From: DAOTWP01 sp034435675
GTDB taxonomy: Bacteria; Chloroflexota; Anaerolineae; Aggregatilineales; Phototrophicaceae
Direction: 5' to 3'
DNA length: 21,252 nt
NCBI GenBank assembly: GCA_034435675.1
Contig: DAOTWP010000339.1
Span: 1-21,252, forward strand
Part shown: piece after piece, positions 7,292-14,704 of the stretch
Numbering within the stretch: the stretch's first letter is position 1
How the letters are laid out: each line of letters starts with the position of its first letter
Notes under the pieces: model-generated
Told to the model about the DNA's origin: nothing
Database searches by the model: none
What the model saw: only the letters and a program-made list of their open reading frames with translations
Made by a program: the position numbers and the translations under genes

Positions 7292-8659
7292 TCAGCCGTC
7301 CAACCCGGCGATAACATCCGCGATCACGGTTTCGGCGTTATCCAGCGTCTGCCCGACCAGATCCACCTGCGCAATCGCGGCGTTGCGCTGGTCGGTGGGC
7401 AGCCCGGTGGCAAGACCGCACTGCTGCGCGAAAACATCCCAGCCGGTGCGCAGCAGATCGAGCGCCACATTGACCTGCCGTGTCGCCACGCCTAACGCGC
7501 GAGTCTGGTCGGTATCTGCGGCAGCGACTTCCGGCGGCAGTTCGTAGTTTTCGGGGATGCGCGGGCGTGCAGCCGTGCAGCCGACAGTGCTGCCGTTCAG
7601 TTGAATTTCGTTCCAGTACTGTGCCAGCAGCGCGTATGCCCCCTGCCCATTGCGGCGCAGGTCGCTGATCAGGCTTTGCAGCCCGCCGATCACCGGGCGA
7701 ATGCTGACTTCTACCGTTGGCGATGGCGGCACATCGGTGGGCGCTGCTGCGGTTGGCGGCTCTGGTGTAGCGGTGGGCACTTCCGGCGTGGCGCTCGGCG
7801 GCGGGGCAGCCAGCGCTTCTGCTTCTGCCGCGTCCAGCGCTTCCGCCATGGCGGGCAGTGTGGTGGCGAGCAGTGTGCGCGCCCGTGTCAGTTCTCCCTG
7901 AATTTCCGATGAAGGTCCGAGAGTGTCGCAGACCTGCTCATAGGGCACTTTGGCGCTGTCGATTTGCGTCACGGCACGGTTGAGATCGGCGACAAGCGGC
8001 ACCAGCGCGGGCAGTTCTGCGGCGGCGCTTTCCGGCAGTGTATACGCGCTGACCCCGCTGAGTTCGCTGCCACAGGTGACCGGCTGCCCGGCAAGCGCGG
8101 CGAAATAATTCGTGTCCAGAATCGTCGCATCGGACAAAAGGCGGTCATGCATGGTACGCAGTTCAGCAATCACCGCCAGCGGGCTGCCGGGCGGTCCGCC
8201 AACTGCCACCTGCGTCGGCGTGGAACCGCTGGCATTTGCGCCGTTACGCAGGGCGGGCAGCACCACATTGAGCGCGCCGAGCAGCAGCAGCGTCACCAGC
8301 AGGAAGATCATCAAGCGCACCAGCCCGCTGGTCTGACGCCGCTTGCCCATTTTGCCTTCATAGACGATACGCCGCAGCAGCGCCTCGGCATAATCCTGCT
8401 CTGCCGGGCTGCCTCGCAGCGCTTCGTCCAGCGCGCGGAACATGCCCAGCGCATAACCGGCGGCTTCGCGCACGTCTTTTTCCGGGTCTTTCTTGTAAAG
8501 GTCGCTCAGTGCCGAAATCGCGGTGGCTTCACCCGATTCGCCCAGCCAGTAGGCAGCCTCCTTGCGTTCCGCGCTGCGGGGAGATTTGAGCTGCTTCATT
8601 TTCTGGGCGACCCGCGCTTCAAATTCCTGCTGCCGCCGTTCCTGTTGGAGTTCATCCAT
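7292..8659 (-). CDS. HEAT-repeat, single-pass membrane protein with extracytoplasmic domain
   Basis: A 455-residue protein of unknown function. Residues 1-25 form a charged helix. Residues 26-78 hold HEAT-like repeats (AERKEAAYWLGESGEATAIS, then KDVREAAGYALGMF). A basic segment GKMGKRRQ (102-109) precedes one TM helix (about 113-136, VRLMIFLLVTLLLLGALNVVL). The rest, about 320 residues, should lie outside the membrane if the HEAT part is cytoplasmic (positive-inside rule). It has four cysteines (possible two disulfides) and a Pro/Thr/Ala linker with TATPEPPT around 285-325. The start at ATG 8659 has only a weak GGTG ribosome site. It diverges from the MocR gene. A signalling or scaffold role across the envelope is inference. 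Confidence 0.8.
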   Translation of the reverse strand: MDELQQERRQQEFEARVAQKMKQLKSPRSAERKEAAYWLGESGEATAISALSDLYKKDPEKDVREAAGYALGMFRALDEALRGSPAEQDYAEALLRRIVYEGKMGKRRQTSGLVRLMIFLLVTLLLLGALNVVLPALRNGANASGSTPTQVAVGGPPGSPLAVIAELRTMHDRLLSDATILDTNYFAALAGQPVTCGSELSGVSAYTLPESAAAELPALVPLVADLNRAVTQIDSAKVPYEQVCDTLGPSSEIQGELTRARTLLATTLPAMAEALDAAEAEALAAPPPSATPEVPTATPEPPTAAAPTDVPPSPTVEVSIRPVIGGLQSLISDLRRNGQGAYALLAQYWNEIQLNGSTVGCTAARPRIPENYELPPEVAAADTDQTRALGVATRQVNVALDLLRTGWDVFAQQCGLATGLPTDQRNAAIAQVDLVGQTLDNAETVIADVIAGLDG

Positions 8660-8961
8660 ATTGGCGCACCGTGAACTGTCGTTTCTGGATAACTGTTCCT
8701 ATGATAAGCCAATTATGCAGCACGCGAAAGTTTTTGTGCCAAACGTTGACTGTACGGGCAGACTACGCCGCTGGGGACGCCGCGCCCCACGCACAGCCGG
8801 ATATCCGGTTCTTGCGCGTTTGCAGGCGCCCTGCATTTGCAGGCTTAACTATACCAAAATGGTATGATGCGGTATCATTAGGGTGGTCAGCCGGTGGGGG
8901 GCACTTTCGACAAAACGAACCGGCGCGTGAATGCCGTTGACATTCAGGATTAAAACAACCC
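8660..8961. other. Divergent spacer between HEAT-membrane and MocR genes
   Basis: A 302-bp gap with no convincing gene. It contains the palindrome CCGGATATCCGG (8797-8808), two direct copies of TTTGCAGGC (8819-8827 and 8836-8844) with TGCAGG-CGC-CCTGCA between them, and the ATACCA operator described separately. Promoters for both divergent genes should lie here. Confidence 0.5.
8851..8875 (+). promoter_or_regulatory. Candidate MocR operator, ATACCA/TGGTAT half-sites
   Basis: ATACCA (8851-8856), three bases, then TGGTAT (8860-8865) form a 6-bp inverted repeat, followed by a third half-site GGTAT at 8871-8875. The characterised MocR-type regulator GabR recognises ATACCA half-sites, and MocR genes commonly bind their own upstream region. 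The site is about 90 bp before the mocR-like start. Autoregulation is inference. Confidence 0.5.
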
Positions 8962-10473
8962 ATGTCCATGTTAACCCCTTCCTCCATCAGCATCGCGCTG
9001 GAGCGCGAAGGCGAAGAACCGATTTACCGCCAGTTGATTCGGCATATCAAGATGCAGATCGAAAGCGGCAGCCTGCCCGCGGGCACGCGCCTGCCTGCCA
9101 GCCGCGATCTGGCGCGGCAGCTCAACATCAGCCGGATCAGCGTGGTCAATGCCTACGCCGAACTGCGGGCGGAAGGGTATCTCAGTGCGCATGCCGGGCG
9201 CGGCACTTTCGTCTCGCGCGAATCTACCGGCAGCAACGGCAGCACACCCAAACCGGACGAAAACAGCAGCGGCGGCGAAACGCCCATTCCCGGCGACCGT
9301 TCACTGCGCGATATGATGCGGCTGGCGCGCAAACCGGGCGTGATCAGCTTTAGCCAGGGTGCGCCGCCCAAAGAATTTTTCCCGGTGTATTATCTCAAGG
9401 ACGCTATCAACACGGTGCTGGATCGGGACGGCACGGACGCGCTGGCATATGAGGCAACCGAGGGCTACAAGCCGCTGCGTACCGCCGTGCGTGATTACGT
9501 CAGCGCGCTGGGCATCATGTGCAGCACGGACAATGTGCTGATTACGGGCGGCGCGCAGCAAGGCATTGATCTGGTGGTGCAGTCGCTGGTGTCCGAAGGC
9601 GAAACCATCGTCACGTCCAACCCCACGTACCTGGGCATGATTGACATTGCCCGCGCCCGGCGGGTGCAGCTGCACGGCATCCCAATGGACGAACATGGCA
9701 TTAAGCTGGACGCGCTGGAACACTACATCATTGATCACCAGCCGCGCCTGATCTATATCATGCCGACCTTCCATAACCCGACCGGCAATGTCATGCCGCT
9801 GCACCGCCGCCGCCAACTGCTGAATATCGCCAACGAGTACAAGATTCCGGTGGTTGAAGATGGCGTTTATCATGAACTGCGCTTTGAGGGCGAGTCGCTG
9901 CCGCCGTTGAAGGCGCTGGATGAAAGCGGCATCGTGATTCATGTCAGCGGGTTCACCAAAAACCTGCTGCCGGGGATGCGTGTCGGCTACATCATCACCA
10001 ACAACCAGCATTACGAACGGCTGGTGCGCGTCAAACATGCGGCGGATATTTCCACGCCGGGCTTGAACCAGCGCGCGATTCATATGCTGCTGGAACGCGG
10101 CGTGATGACCAGCCAGCTAGAGCGCAACAACCGCGAACTCAAGCGCCGCCGCGATGCCGCGCTGGAGTCGGCACAGAAGTTCCTGCCGCCGGGCACGTAC
10201 TGGAACCACCCGGAAGGCGGGCTGTACCTGTGGGCAGAACTGCCTAAAATGGGTCCCACCGCGACCGAGCTGTACGTGTCTGCCATTCAGCAGGGCGTTG
10301 CCTATGCCATCGGCACGGTGTTTTACACCAACAACTGCGGGCGGCACCGCATGCGGCTGAACTACGCGGCGCACCCGCCCGAAACAACGGCGGAAGGTTT
10401 CCGGCGGCTGGGGCGTGCCTGGCGCGACCTGGCGGCGGATTATGCCGACATCGAAAAACCGCCGCTGCTGTAA
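8962..10473 (+). CDS. MocR-type transcription factor (GntR wHTH + class I aminotransferase) or PLP aminotransferase
   Basis: A 503-residue fusion. The GntR winged helix is at about 18-85 (IYRQLIRHIKMQIESGSLPAGTRLPASRDLARQL, then GYLSAHAGRGTFVS). A Ser/Gly-rich hinge spans about 87-112. The aminotransferase fold covers 115-500. PLP-site residues are present: Asn272-Pro-Thr-Gly (FHNPTGN), Asp300 and Tyr303 (VVEDGVYHEL), Lys333 (SGFTKNLLPGMRVGY) and the late Arg (RHRMRLNYA). The start is ATG 8962 with AGGA 12 nt upstream; a second ATG lies 6 nt later. Relatives include GabR/PdxR-type regulators and LysN-like enzymes, and the regulator's target or effector cannot be read because no vitamin B6, GABA or taurine gene adjoins. 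The aminotransferase domain seems catalytically complete, so an enzymatic role is also possible. Confidence 0.92.
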   Translation: MSMLTPSSISIALEREGEEPIYRQLIRHIKMQIESGSLPAGTRLPASRDLARQLNISRISVVNAYAELRAEGYLSAHAGRGTFVSRESTGSNGSTPKPDENSSGGETPIPGDRSLRDMMRLARKPGVISFSQGAPPKEFFPVYYLKDAINTVLDRDGTDALAYEATEGYKPLRTAVRDYVSALGIMCSTDNVLITGGAQQGIDLVVQSLVSEGETIVTSNPTYLGMIDIARARRVQLHGIPMDEHGIKLDALEHYIIDHQPRLIYIMPTFHNPTGNVMPLHRRRQLLNIANEYKIPVVEDGVYHELRFEGESLPPLKALDESGIVIHVSGFTKNLLPGMRVGYIITNNQHYERLVRVKHAADISTPGLNQRAIHMLLERGVMTSQLERNNRELKRRRDAALESAQKFLPPGTYWNHPEGGLYLWAELPKMGPTATELYVSAIQQGVAYAIGTVFYTNNCGRHRMRLNYAAHPPETTAEGFRRLGRAWRDLAADYADIEKPPLL

Positions 10474-10478
10474 GCCAC

Positions 10479-10554
10479 CCACAGAAACTTCGCGGGATTG
10501 TTATTCCGTAGGGAAAGGTCTTGGACTCTGCCCTACTACAGCCGGCATTTTCAA
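10479..10554 (-). repeat. Diverged copy of the 96-bp MITE-like element
   Basis: Starting 6 bp after the MocR stop, this segment matches the reverse complement of 21145-21240. Shared, in order, are CCACAGAAA, TCGCGGGATT, TTCCGTAGGG, AGGTCT, TGCCC(C)TAC, CCG and CATTTTCAA. The central hairpin is degenerate here (GTAGGGAAAGGTCT / GGACTCTGCCCTAC), and the terminal inverted repeats are lost. It may act as the terminator of the MocR gene. Confidence 0.65.
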
Positions 10555-10559
10555 GTAGA

Positions 10560-10725
10560 ACTTTCGCTTCCTGAGCAATACTTGCCTGAACAAGGGGGTT
10601 ATGCTCTTTAAGAAAGTAATCAGGTTACCGGTGGGGTTGAAGCACGCTTCAAGCCTGCGAAAAACGCTATTCGACTAAATTTTGAATTGCATAACCGCCT
10701 TGTCCGCAGGCTGGCAAGCGAAAGT
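10560..10725. repeat. Second inverted repeat of the GAACAAGGGG family (166 bp)
   Basis: The left arm (10560-10611) and the right arm (10681-10725, read on the other strand) share ACTTTCGCTT, GCCTG, ACAAGG-GGTTATGC and TTAA-like ends; the left arm has a 14-nt insertion. Between them TTGAAGC-AC-GCTTCAA (10637-10652) makes an inner hairpin. The arm GAACAAGGG...TGC-CTTTAA matches the left arm of the element at 6841-7071. No gene is seen in this 299-bp gap. Confidence 0.6.
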
Positions 10726-10772
10726 CCTGTCAATTTGCCTGTAATGAGCGGCGTTGAGGGAGAGATGACGTT

Positions 10773-11555
10773 ATGCGGCTGGCAGTGTTATCCGATATTC
10801 ATGGCAACCTGACCGCGCTGGAGGCTGTGCTGGCAGACCTGCAGGCGGCGGGCGGCGCAGACATCACCTGGGTGCTGGGCGATCTGGCGGCGTTTGGTCC
10901 GCGCCCGGCGGAATGTATCCAGCGCATCCGCGCGCTGCAGGAGGCGACCAACACCGAGCAGGACAAAAGCAAATTTGAGGTCATCGGCGGCAACACCGAC
11001 CGTTACATGGTTGACGGCACGCGCCTGCGCACGCCGTCTGCCAAGGATGCCGAGGCGCTGGCGAAGCTGGTGGCGGACTGGCAGATGCGCGATACCGTGC
11101 TGAACTGGTCTACCGCCAGGCTGAGCTTTGAGGACTACGACTATCTGGCGAAAATCCGTGACCGCGAAGTGTATACCGTTGTAGACGGTTACGGTGCGGT
11201 GATCGGCTTTCATGCTGTGCCCGGCAACGACCAGATTTTTGTCACACCCGATACGCCTGACGAGGAAGCGCGTGACGCGCTGCTGGATCGTGAGGGGCGG
11301 CTGGCGCTGGGCGGGCACACGCACCGGCGCATGGATCGTGACCTGGGCGCATGGCGCTGGGTTAACCCCGGCAGTGTGGGCATGGCGTTTGATGACTCGC
11401 AGTTCGCCTATTACGCGCTGCTCAGCTTCGACGCCGGGCAGGTGCAGGTGGATTTGCGCGCGGTGGCATATGATGTGGCGGCATTCAGCGCGGATTTCGA
11501 CGCGGTGGGACACCCCGGCAGGCAGTGGATGCTGAGCAGGATGAAGCTGGCATGA
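10773..11555 (+). CDS. Calcineurin-like metallophosphoesterase (YfcE/MJ0936-like)
   Basis: Predicted dinuclear-metal phosphoesterase of 260 residues in the cytoplasm. Metal motifs appear in family order: SDIHGN (Asp8, His10), LGDLAAFGP (Asp37), GGNTDRY (Asn74), GFHAVPGN (His147) and GGHTHRRMD (His182, His184), followed by the family-typical WVNPGSVGM. The substrate (nucleotide, phosphodiester or protein) cannot be read from sequence. ATG 10773 has GAGGGAGAG 8 nt upstream. The stop overlaps the next start (ATGA, 11552-11555), so the two genes are probably translated together and may share a function. Confidence 0.93.
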   Translation: MRLAVLSDIHGNLTALEAVLADLQAAGGADITWVLGDLAAFGPRPAECIQRIRALQEATNTEQDKSKFEVIGGNTDRYMVDGTRLRTPSAKDAEALAKLVADWQMRDTVLNWSTARLSFEDYDYLAKIRDREVYTVVDGYGAVIGFHAVPGNDQIFVTPDTPDEEARDALLDREGRLALGGHTHRRMDRDLGAWRWVNPGSVGMAFDDSQFAYYALLSFDAGQVQVDLRAVAYDVAAFSADFDAVGHPGRQWMLSRMKLA

Positions 11556-12190
11556 CCGACGCGCGCGAAAAACTGCTCAGTGAACTGCAAGCGGACGCTG
11601 ATTACGGGGTGCTGCTTGCCGTGCAGATGGACGGCGTGCCCAACACGATCCAGTTGATGCTGCAAACGGCGCGTTTGGACGAAGCCGCCGGGGGACTGCG
11701 CCCGCGCGGGCAGTATGTCGTCCGGGCGCTGGGTGTGGAAGAACACAGCCTGAGCGTGGGCGTGTTCGGCAAGTTCACGTTTACTAAGGATCACCCGGTC
11801 GCCTACTGGACGAATACGCCGACTATCGCCGTGTTCTTTCGCGGGCAGCCGGATAACGTGGCGGAGCTGACGCTGGATATTCACCAGGCGCATGCCAGCA
11901 CGCTGGGGCACTGGCGTCCCTTCCCCATGTACCTCAACATCGCGCAGCCGCTGGTCACGCTGCTGGCTTCGGGCGGGGGGCTGCTGGGGGAGATGCCCAA
12001 GCCGCTGGCGGAACGCATGGAGCGTGTTTTGCAGCATCACGGGCTGGAAACCAAACTGATGGAAGCGCCGCGCGAGGACAGCGACGAACACGGGCGCTCA
12101 CGCGATTATCAGGCGCTGGTGATTGACCAGGGCTATGTGCTGGCGCTGGACTACAGCGTGGACGAACTGGGCGTGCGCAAAGGCGGGTGA
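11552..12190 (+). CDS. Unknown protein translationally coupled to the phosphoesterase
   Basis: A 212-residue protein I do not recognise. From ATG 11552 (MTDAREKLLSEL) it is soluble, with no TM helix or signal. The middle (QYVVRALGVEEHSLSVGVF, HPVAYWTNTPTIAVFFRG) looks like alternating beta strands, followed by a helical part with PKPLAERMERVLQHHGLE (about 153-170) and a strand-like end (YQALVIDQGYVLALDYSV). The start sits on the phosphoesterase stop as ATGA with AGGA 10 nt upstream, which favours it over an earlier in-frame ATG at 11525. Coupling implies matched dosage with the phosphoesterase. Function unknown. Confidence 0.8.
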   Translation: MTDAREKLLSELQADADYGVLLAVQMDGVPNTIQLMLQTARLDEAAGGLRPRGQYVVRALGVEEHSLSVGVFGKFTFTKDHPVAYWTNTPTIAVFFRGQPDNVAELTLDIHQAHASTLGHWRPFPMYLNIAQPLVTLLASGGGLLGEMPKPLAERMERVLQHHGLETKLMEAPREDSDEHGRSRDYQALVIDQGYVLALDYSVDELGVRKGG

Positions 12191-12199
12191 CGCAGTTGA

Positions 12200-12217
12200 C
12201 GCACAGGCGGCTGTGCG
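12200..12217 (+). terminator. Hairpin after the phosphoesterase operon
   Basis: CGCACAG-GCGG-CTGTGCG, a perfect 7-bp stem with a 4-nt loop, begins 10 bp after the stop at 12190. No T-run follows, so it may stop RNA decay rather than transcription. Confidence 0.45.
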
Positions 12218-12464
12218 CTGTTTGGCAGCCCGCGCAATGTGCTTGATGGTCAGTGCGCAGCAAGCACACAGACGCTGCATGCAGAAGCCTTAGAGCCGGA
12301 TTTGACCACCCGTGAGTGACACGGTTTACGTGTTCGAGACCAACAACTGCAAGCTGCAAAATCAAAGGTAACTACTCAGCCCTGTTTTGAGCGTGAAGCC
12401 CGCAGCCCCTACCCTTTCCCCCAAAGGCTGAGGGGGTGAATACGGGGCAGGGTGGGTTTTTAAG

Positions 12465-12486
12465 TCCCTCTCCTTGGGGAGAGGGA
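12465..12486. repeat. CCCTCTCC/GGAGAGGG hairpin, likely dispersed repeat
   Basis: A 9-bp stem (TCCCTCTCC ... GGAGAGGGA) with loop TTGG, followed by TTTAGGGTGAGGGC. It sits in the 384-bp spacer before the histidine kinase, next to CCCCTACCC and CCCCCAAAGGCTGAGGGGG, which also pair locally. Text of this kind (TCCCTCTCC...GGGAGAGGGATTTAGGG) is familiar as a dispersed intergenic repeat in several phyla; that is general knowledge, not a search. No gene is seen in the spacer. Confidence 0.5.
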
Positions 12487-12531
12487 TTTAGGGTGAGGGC
12501 AATTTAGCCTCAAATTCAATGGCTGAGCAGT

Positions 12532-12537
12532 TATAAT
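12532..12537 (+). promoter_or_regulatory. -10 box TATAAT, promoter of the kinase-regulator operon
   Basis: A perfect TATAAT lies 37 bp before the kinase start. The -35 region (around 12509-12514) has no clear match, consistent with activator dependence or simply a weak promoter. Confidence 0.45.
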
Positions 12538-12574
12538 CAAAGCATGCAATAATCATTTAACCCGTGAGGAGACT

Positions 12575-13957
12575 TTGAACAGGCTGCGACAACTGCGCGT
12601 TTCGGTATTGGCGCTGCTGGCAGTCGCCATCATTACGCTGAGCGCGGTATTCCTGCGCGATACCCTGACGCTGGCAAATTTCACCATGATTTACCTGCTG
12701 TTGGTGGTGATCGTGGCGATACGTGCGGGCACAATACCCGCGTTTTTGACCGCGATTGTCAGCTTCATGGGTATCAACTTTTTCCTTGTGCCGCCGTTCT
12801 ACAGCCTGCTGGTGGCGGACTCGCGGGAAGTGCTGGATTTGCTGGTGTTCTTGATTGTGGCGAGTATTGCCGGACGCCTGGCGGCAAATGCGCGCCAGCA
12901 GGCGCAGGCAGCGCAGCAGCGCGCCCGCGAACAGGCGATCCTGTACCAGCTTACCCGTTCGTTCAATCAATTGACCGCGACATCCGGGGTTCATGAGTCC
13001 CTCACGCGGGTGCTGCGCGACGATTTATCCGCCAGACAGGCTCATGTGCTGCCCTATGCCGGCGAAACATTCGTCGACGACAGCACGGTTCATTATCTGT
13101 TACTGCAAAGCGGCGAACGCATTTACGGTACGGTGCGGGTCGCTTTTGCGGAACCGCTTACCCAACCACAAACCCAACTGCTGCACACCTGCGTTTCTCA
13201 GGCAGCAATGGCATTACAGCGGATTGATCTGACGGAACGCGCCAGCAGAAGCCAGCAGTTCGAGGAAGCCGACAAGCTCAAGACGGCAATTCTTCACGCC
13301 GTATCGCACGATCTACGAACACCCATCACCATTATCAAGACCTCTGCCAGCAACCTGCGGCAGTTTCACGATCAGCTTACACGGGAAGAGGAAACCGCGA
13401 TTGCCGGAACGATTGAGCATGAAGTTGATCAACTGGACAAACTGGTGGGCAATCTGCTGGATCTGTCCCGCCTCAAAGCGGGCGCATTGACGCTCAACTG
13501 CCAGTTGAATTCGCTCGAAGAAGTCGCAGGCGATGTCGCCGCCCGTGTCTGGCAGCTCACCCGCCAGGAGCGCATCAAAATCGTGTTCCCCGAAGACATG
13601 CCGCTGGTCAGTTTTGATTACGGTCTGATGCTGCAAGCGATCAGCAACATTGTCGATAACTGCCTGCGCTACGAACCTGCCGAGTCGCCCATTGAAATTC
13701 ATGGGAGCATCAACAATCAGCAGGCGGTCATGAAAATCATTAATCATGGCGCGACGATCCCGGCTGAGGTGAAAGCGCACATGATGGAACCGTTTTATCG
13801 TGGGCGTGGTGGTCGAATCGGGCTGGGGCTGCCGATTGCCAGCGGCATCATTGAGGCGCATCAGGGGGGACACCTGACGGTTGAAGACACCCCTGGCAGC
13901 GGCGCGACTTTTGTCATTGCGTTGCCCATCAGCGAGGTACACCCACATGAAACTTAA
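12575..13957 (+). CDS. KdpD-like sensor histidine kinase lacking the N-terminal KdpD and USP domains
   Basis: A 460-residue membrane sensor kinase. Four TM helices of DUF4118 type span about 9-106, with AFLTAIVSFMGINFFLVPPFYSL diagnostic of KdpD. A coiled segment (105-125) follows, then a GAF-like domain (about 125-220), a HisKA domain with phospho-acceptor His245 (SHDLRTP), and an ATPase domain with N-box NIVDNCLRY (Asn358, Asn362) and GLGLPIASGII. The G1 box, normally DxGxG, reads IINHGATIP (Asp replaced by Asn), so ATP binding may be weakened. Full KdpD is about 900 residues; the KdpD (PF02702) and USP parts are missing. The start is TTG 12575 with AGGAG only 3 nt away, so it is uncertain. 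The gene overlaps the regulator by 11 bp. Confidence 0.88.
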   Translation: MNRLRQLRVSVLALLAVAIITLSAVFLRDTLTLANFTMIYLLLVVIVAIRAGTIPAFLTAIVSFMGINFFLVPPFYSLLVADSREVLDLLVFLIVASIAGRLAANARQQAQAAQQRAREQAILYQLTRSFNQLTATSGVHESLTRVLRDDLSARQAHVLPYAGETFVDDSTVHYLLLQSGERIYGTVRVAFAEPLTQPQTQLLHTCVSQAAMALQRIDLTERASRSQQFEEADKLKTAILHAVSHDLRTPITIIKTSASNLRQFHDQLTREEETAIAGTIEHEVDQLDKLVGNLLDLSRLKAGALTLNCQLNSLEEVAGDVAARVWQLTRQERIKIVFPEDMPLVSFDYGLMLQAISNIVDNCLRYEPAESPIEIHGSINNQQAVMKIINHGATIPAEVKAHMMEPFYRGRGGRIGLGLPIASGIIEAHQGGHLTVEDTPGSGATFVIALPISEVHPHET

Positions 13958-14645
13958 GATACTCGTTGTGGATGATGAACCCCAGATTCGCAAACAGCTC
14001 AGAATTGGACTGGGTGGCTATGGGTATGAGGTTATCACTGCCGCCAGCGGACAAGAGGCGCTGACTCTGGCGGCACAGCAGTCACCGGATGTCATCATCC
14101 TCGATATTTCCCTGAACTCAGAACCAGACGGCATTGAAGTCTGCCGCCGCCTGCGCGAATGGTCAAAAACACCCATCATCATGTTGTCGGTGCATAACGA
14201 AGAAAAGACCAAAGTGGCGGCGCTGCACGCCGGCGCAGATGACTATTTGACCAAACCATTTGGCATGGAAGAACTGCATGCCCGCATTCTGGCGATTTTG
14301 CGGCGCGTCGTGATGGAGCCGGGATTCAACCCCAAAGCCGAAATCGTGGTGGAGGCGCTGCATATCGACCTGGTGAATCGCGCCGTCTATATTGATGATG
14401 AAGAGATTCACCTCACACCCAAAGAATACGATTTGCTGCGCCTGCTGGCAACCCACCCCGGCAAAGTGTTGACTCACCGGGCTATCCTCAATGCCGTCTG
14501 GGGTCCCGAATATGGCGAGATGGATCATTATGTGCGCGTGTTTGTCAATCAGCTTCGCAAAAAACTGCGCGAGAATCCCACGCGCAATATTCGTTACATC
14601 CTCAACGAACCCGGCGTCGGCTATCGTTTTGTCCAGCTAAAATGA
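13947..14645 (+). CDS. KdpE-like OmpR-family response regulator
   Basis: A 232-residue DNA-binding regulator in the cytoplasm. The receiver domain (1-120) has the acidic pair Asp9-Asp10, phospho-acceptor Asp53 (VIILDISL), Ser81 and Lys103 (LTKPF). The OmpR-type winged helix (about 130-230) has HLTPKEYDLLRLLATHPGKVLTHRAIL and VNQLRKKLRENP. These are typical of KdpE. ATG 13947 lies inside the last codons of the kinase gene (11-bp overlap), so the pair is translationally coupled and surely cognate. In place of kdpFABC, the neighbouring transporter is KimA-like, which suggests that this is the controlled target (inference). Confidence 0.93.
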   Translation: MKLKILVVDDEPQIRKQLRIGLGGYGYEVITAASGQEALTLAAQQSPDVIILDISLNSEPDGIEVCRRLREWSKTPIIMLSVHNEEKTKVAALHAGADDYLTKPFGMEELHARILAILRRVVMEPGFNPKAEIVVEALHIDLVNRAVYIDDEEIHLTPKEYDLLRLLATHPGKVLTHRAILNAVWGPEYGEMDHYVRVFVNQLRKKLRENPTRNIRYILNEPGVGYRFVQLK

Positions 14646-14655
14646 CCGGCGCAGC

Positions 14656-14702
14656 CCTCAGCGGCATCCCATCATGCGCGCGTGGGATGCCGCGAGTCTG
14701 AG
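14656..14702. terminator. Bidirectional terminator between the regulator and kimA-like genes
   Basis: GCGGCATCCCA (14661-14671) pairs perfectly with TGGGATGCCGC (14683-14693), with an 11-nt loop. Outer arms CCTCA / TGAGG add five more pairs. It lies exactly between two convergent stops (14645 and 14705). Confidence 0.75.
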
Positions 14703-14704
14703 GT

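Noticed and set aside
7964..8674. 236-codon plus-strand frame opposite the HEAT gene
   Set aside because: His/Arg/Gln-rich composition typical of an antisense shadow, with no start context.
9301..10083. 260-codon minus-strand frame opposite the MocR gene
   Set aside because: Antisense of a fully motif-supported gene.
10788..11513. 241-codon minus-strand frame opposite the phosphoesterase
   Set aside because: Antisense shadow with no recognisable motif.
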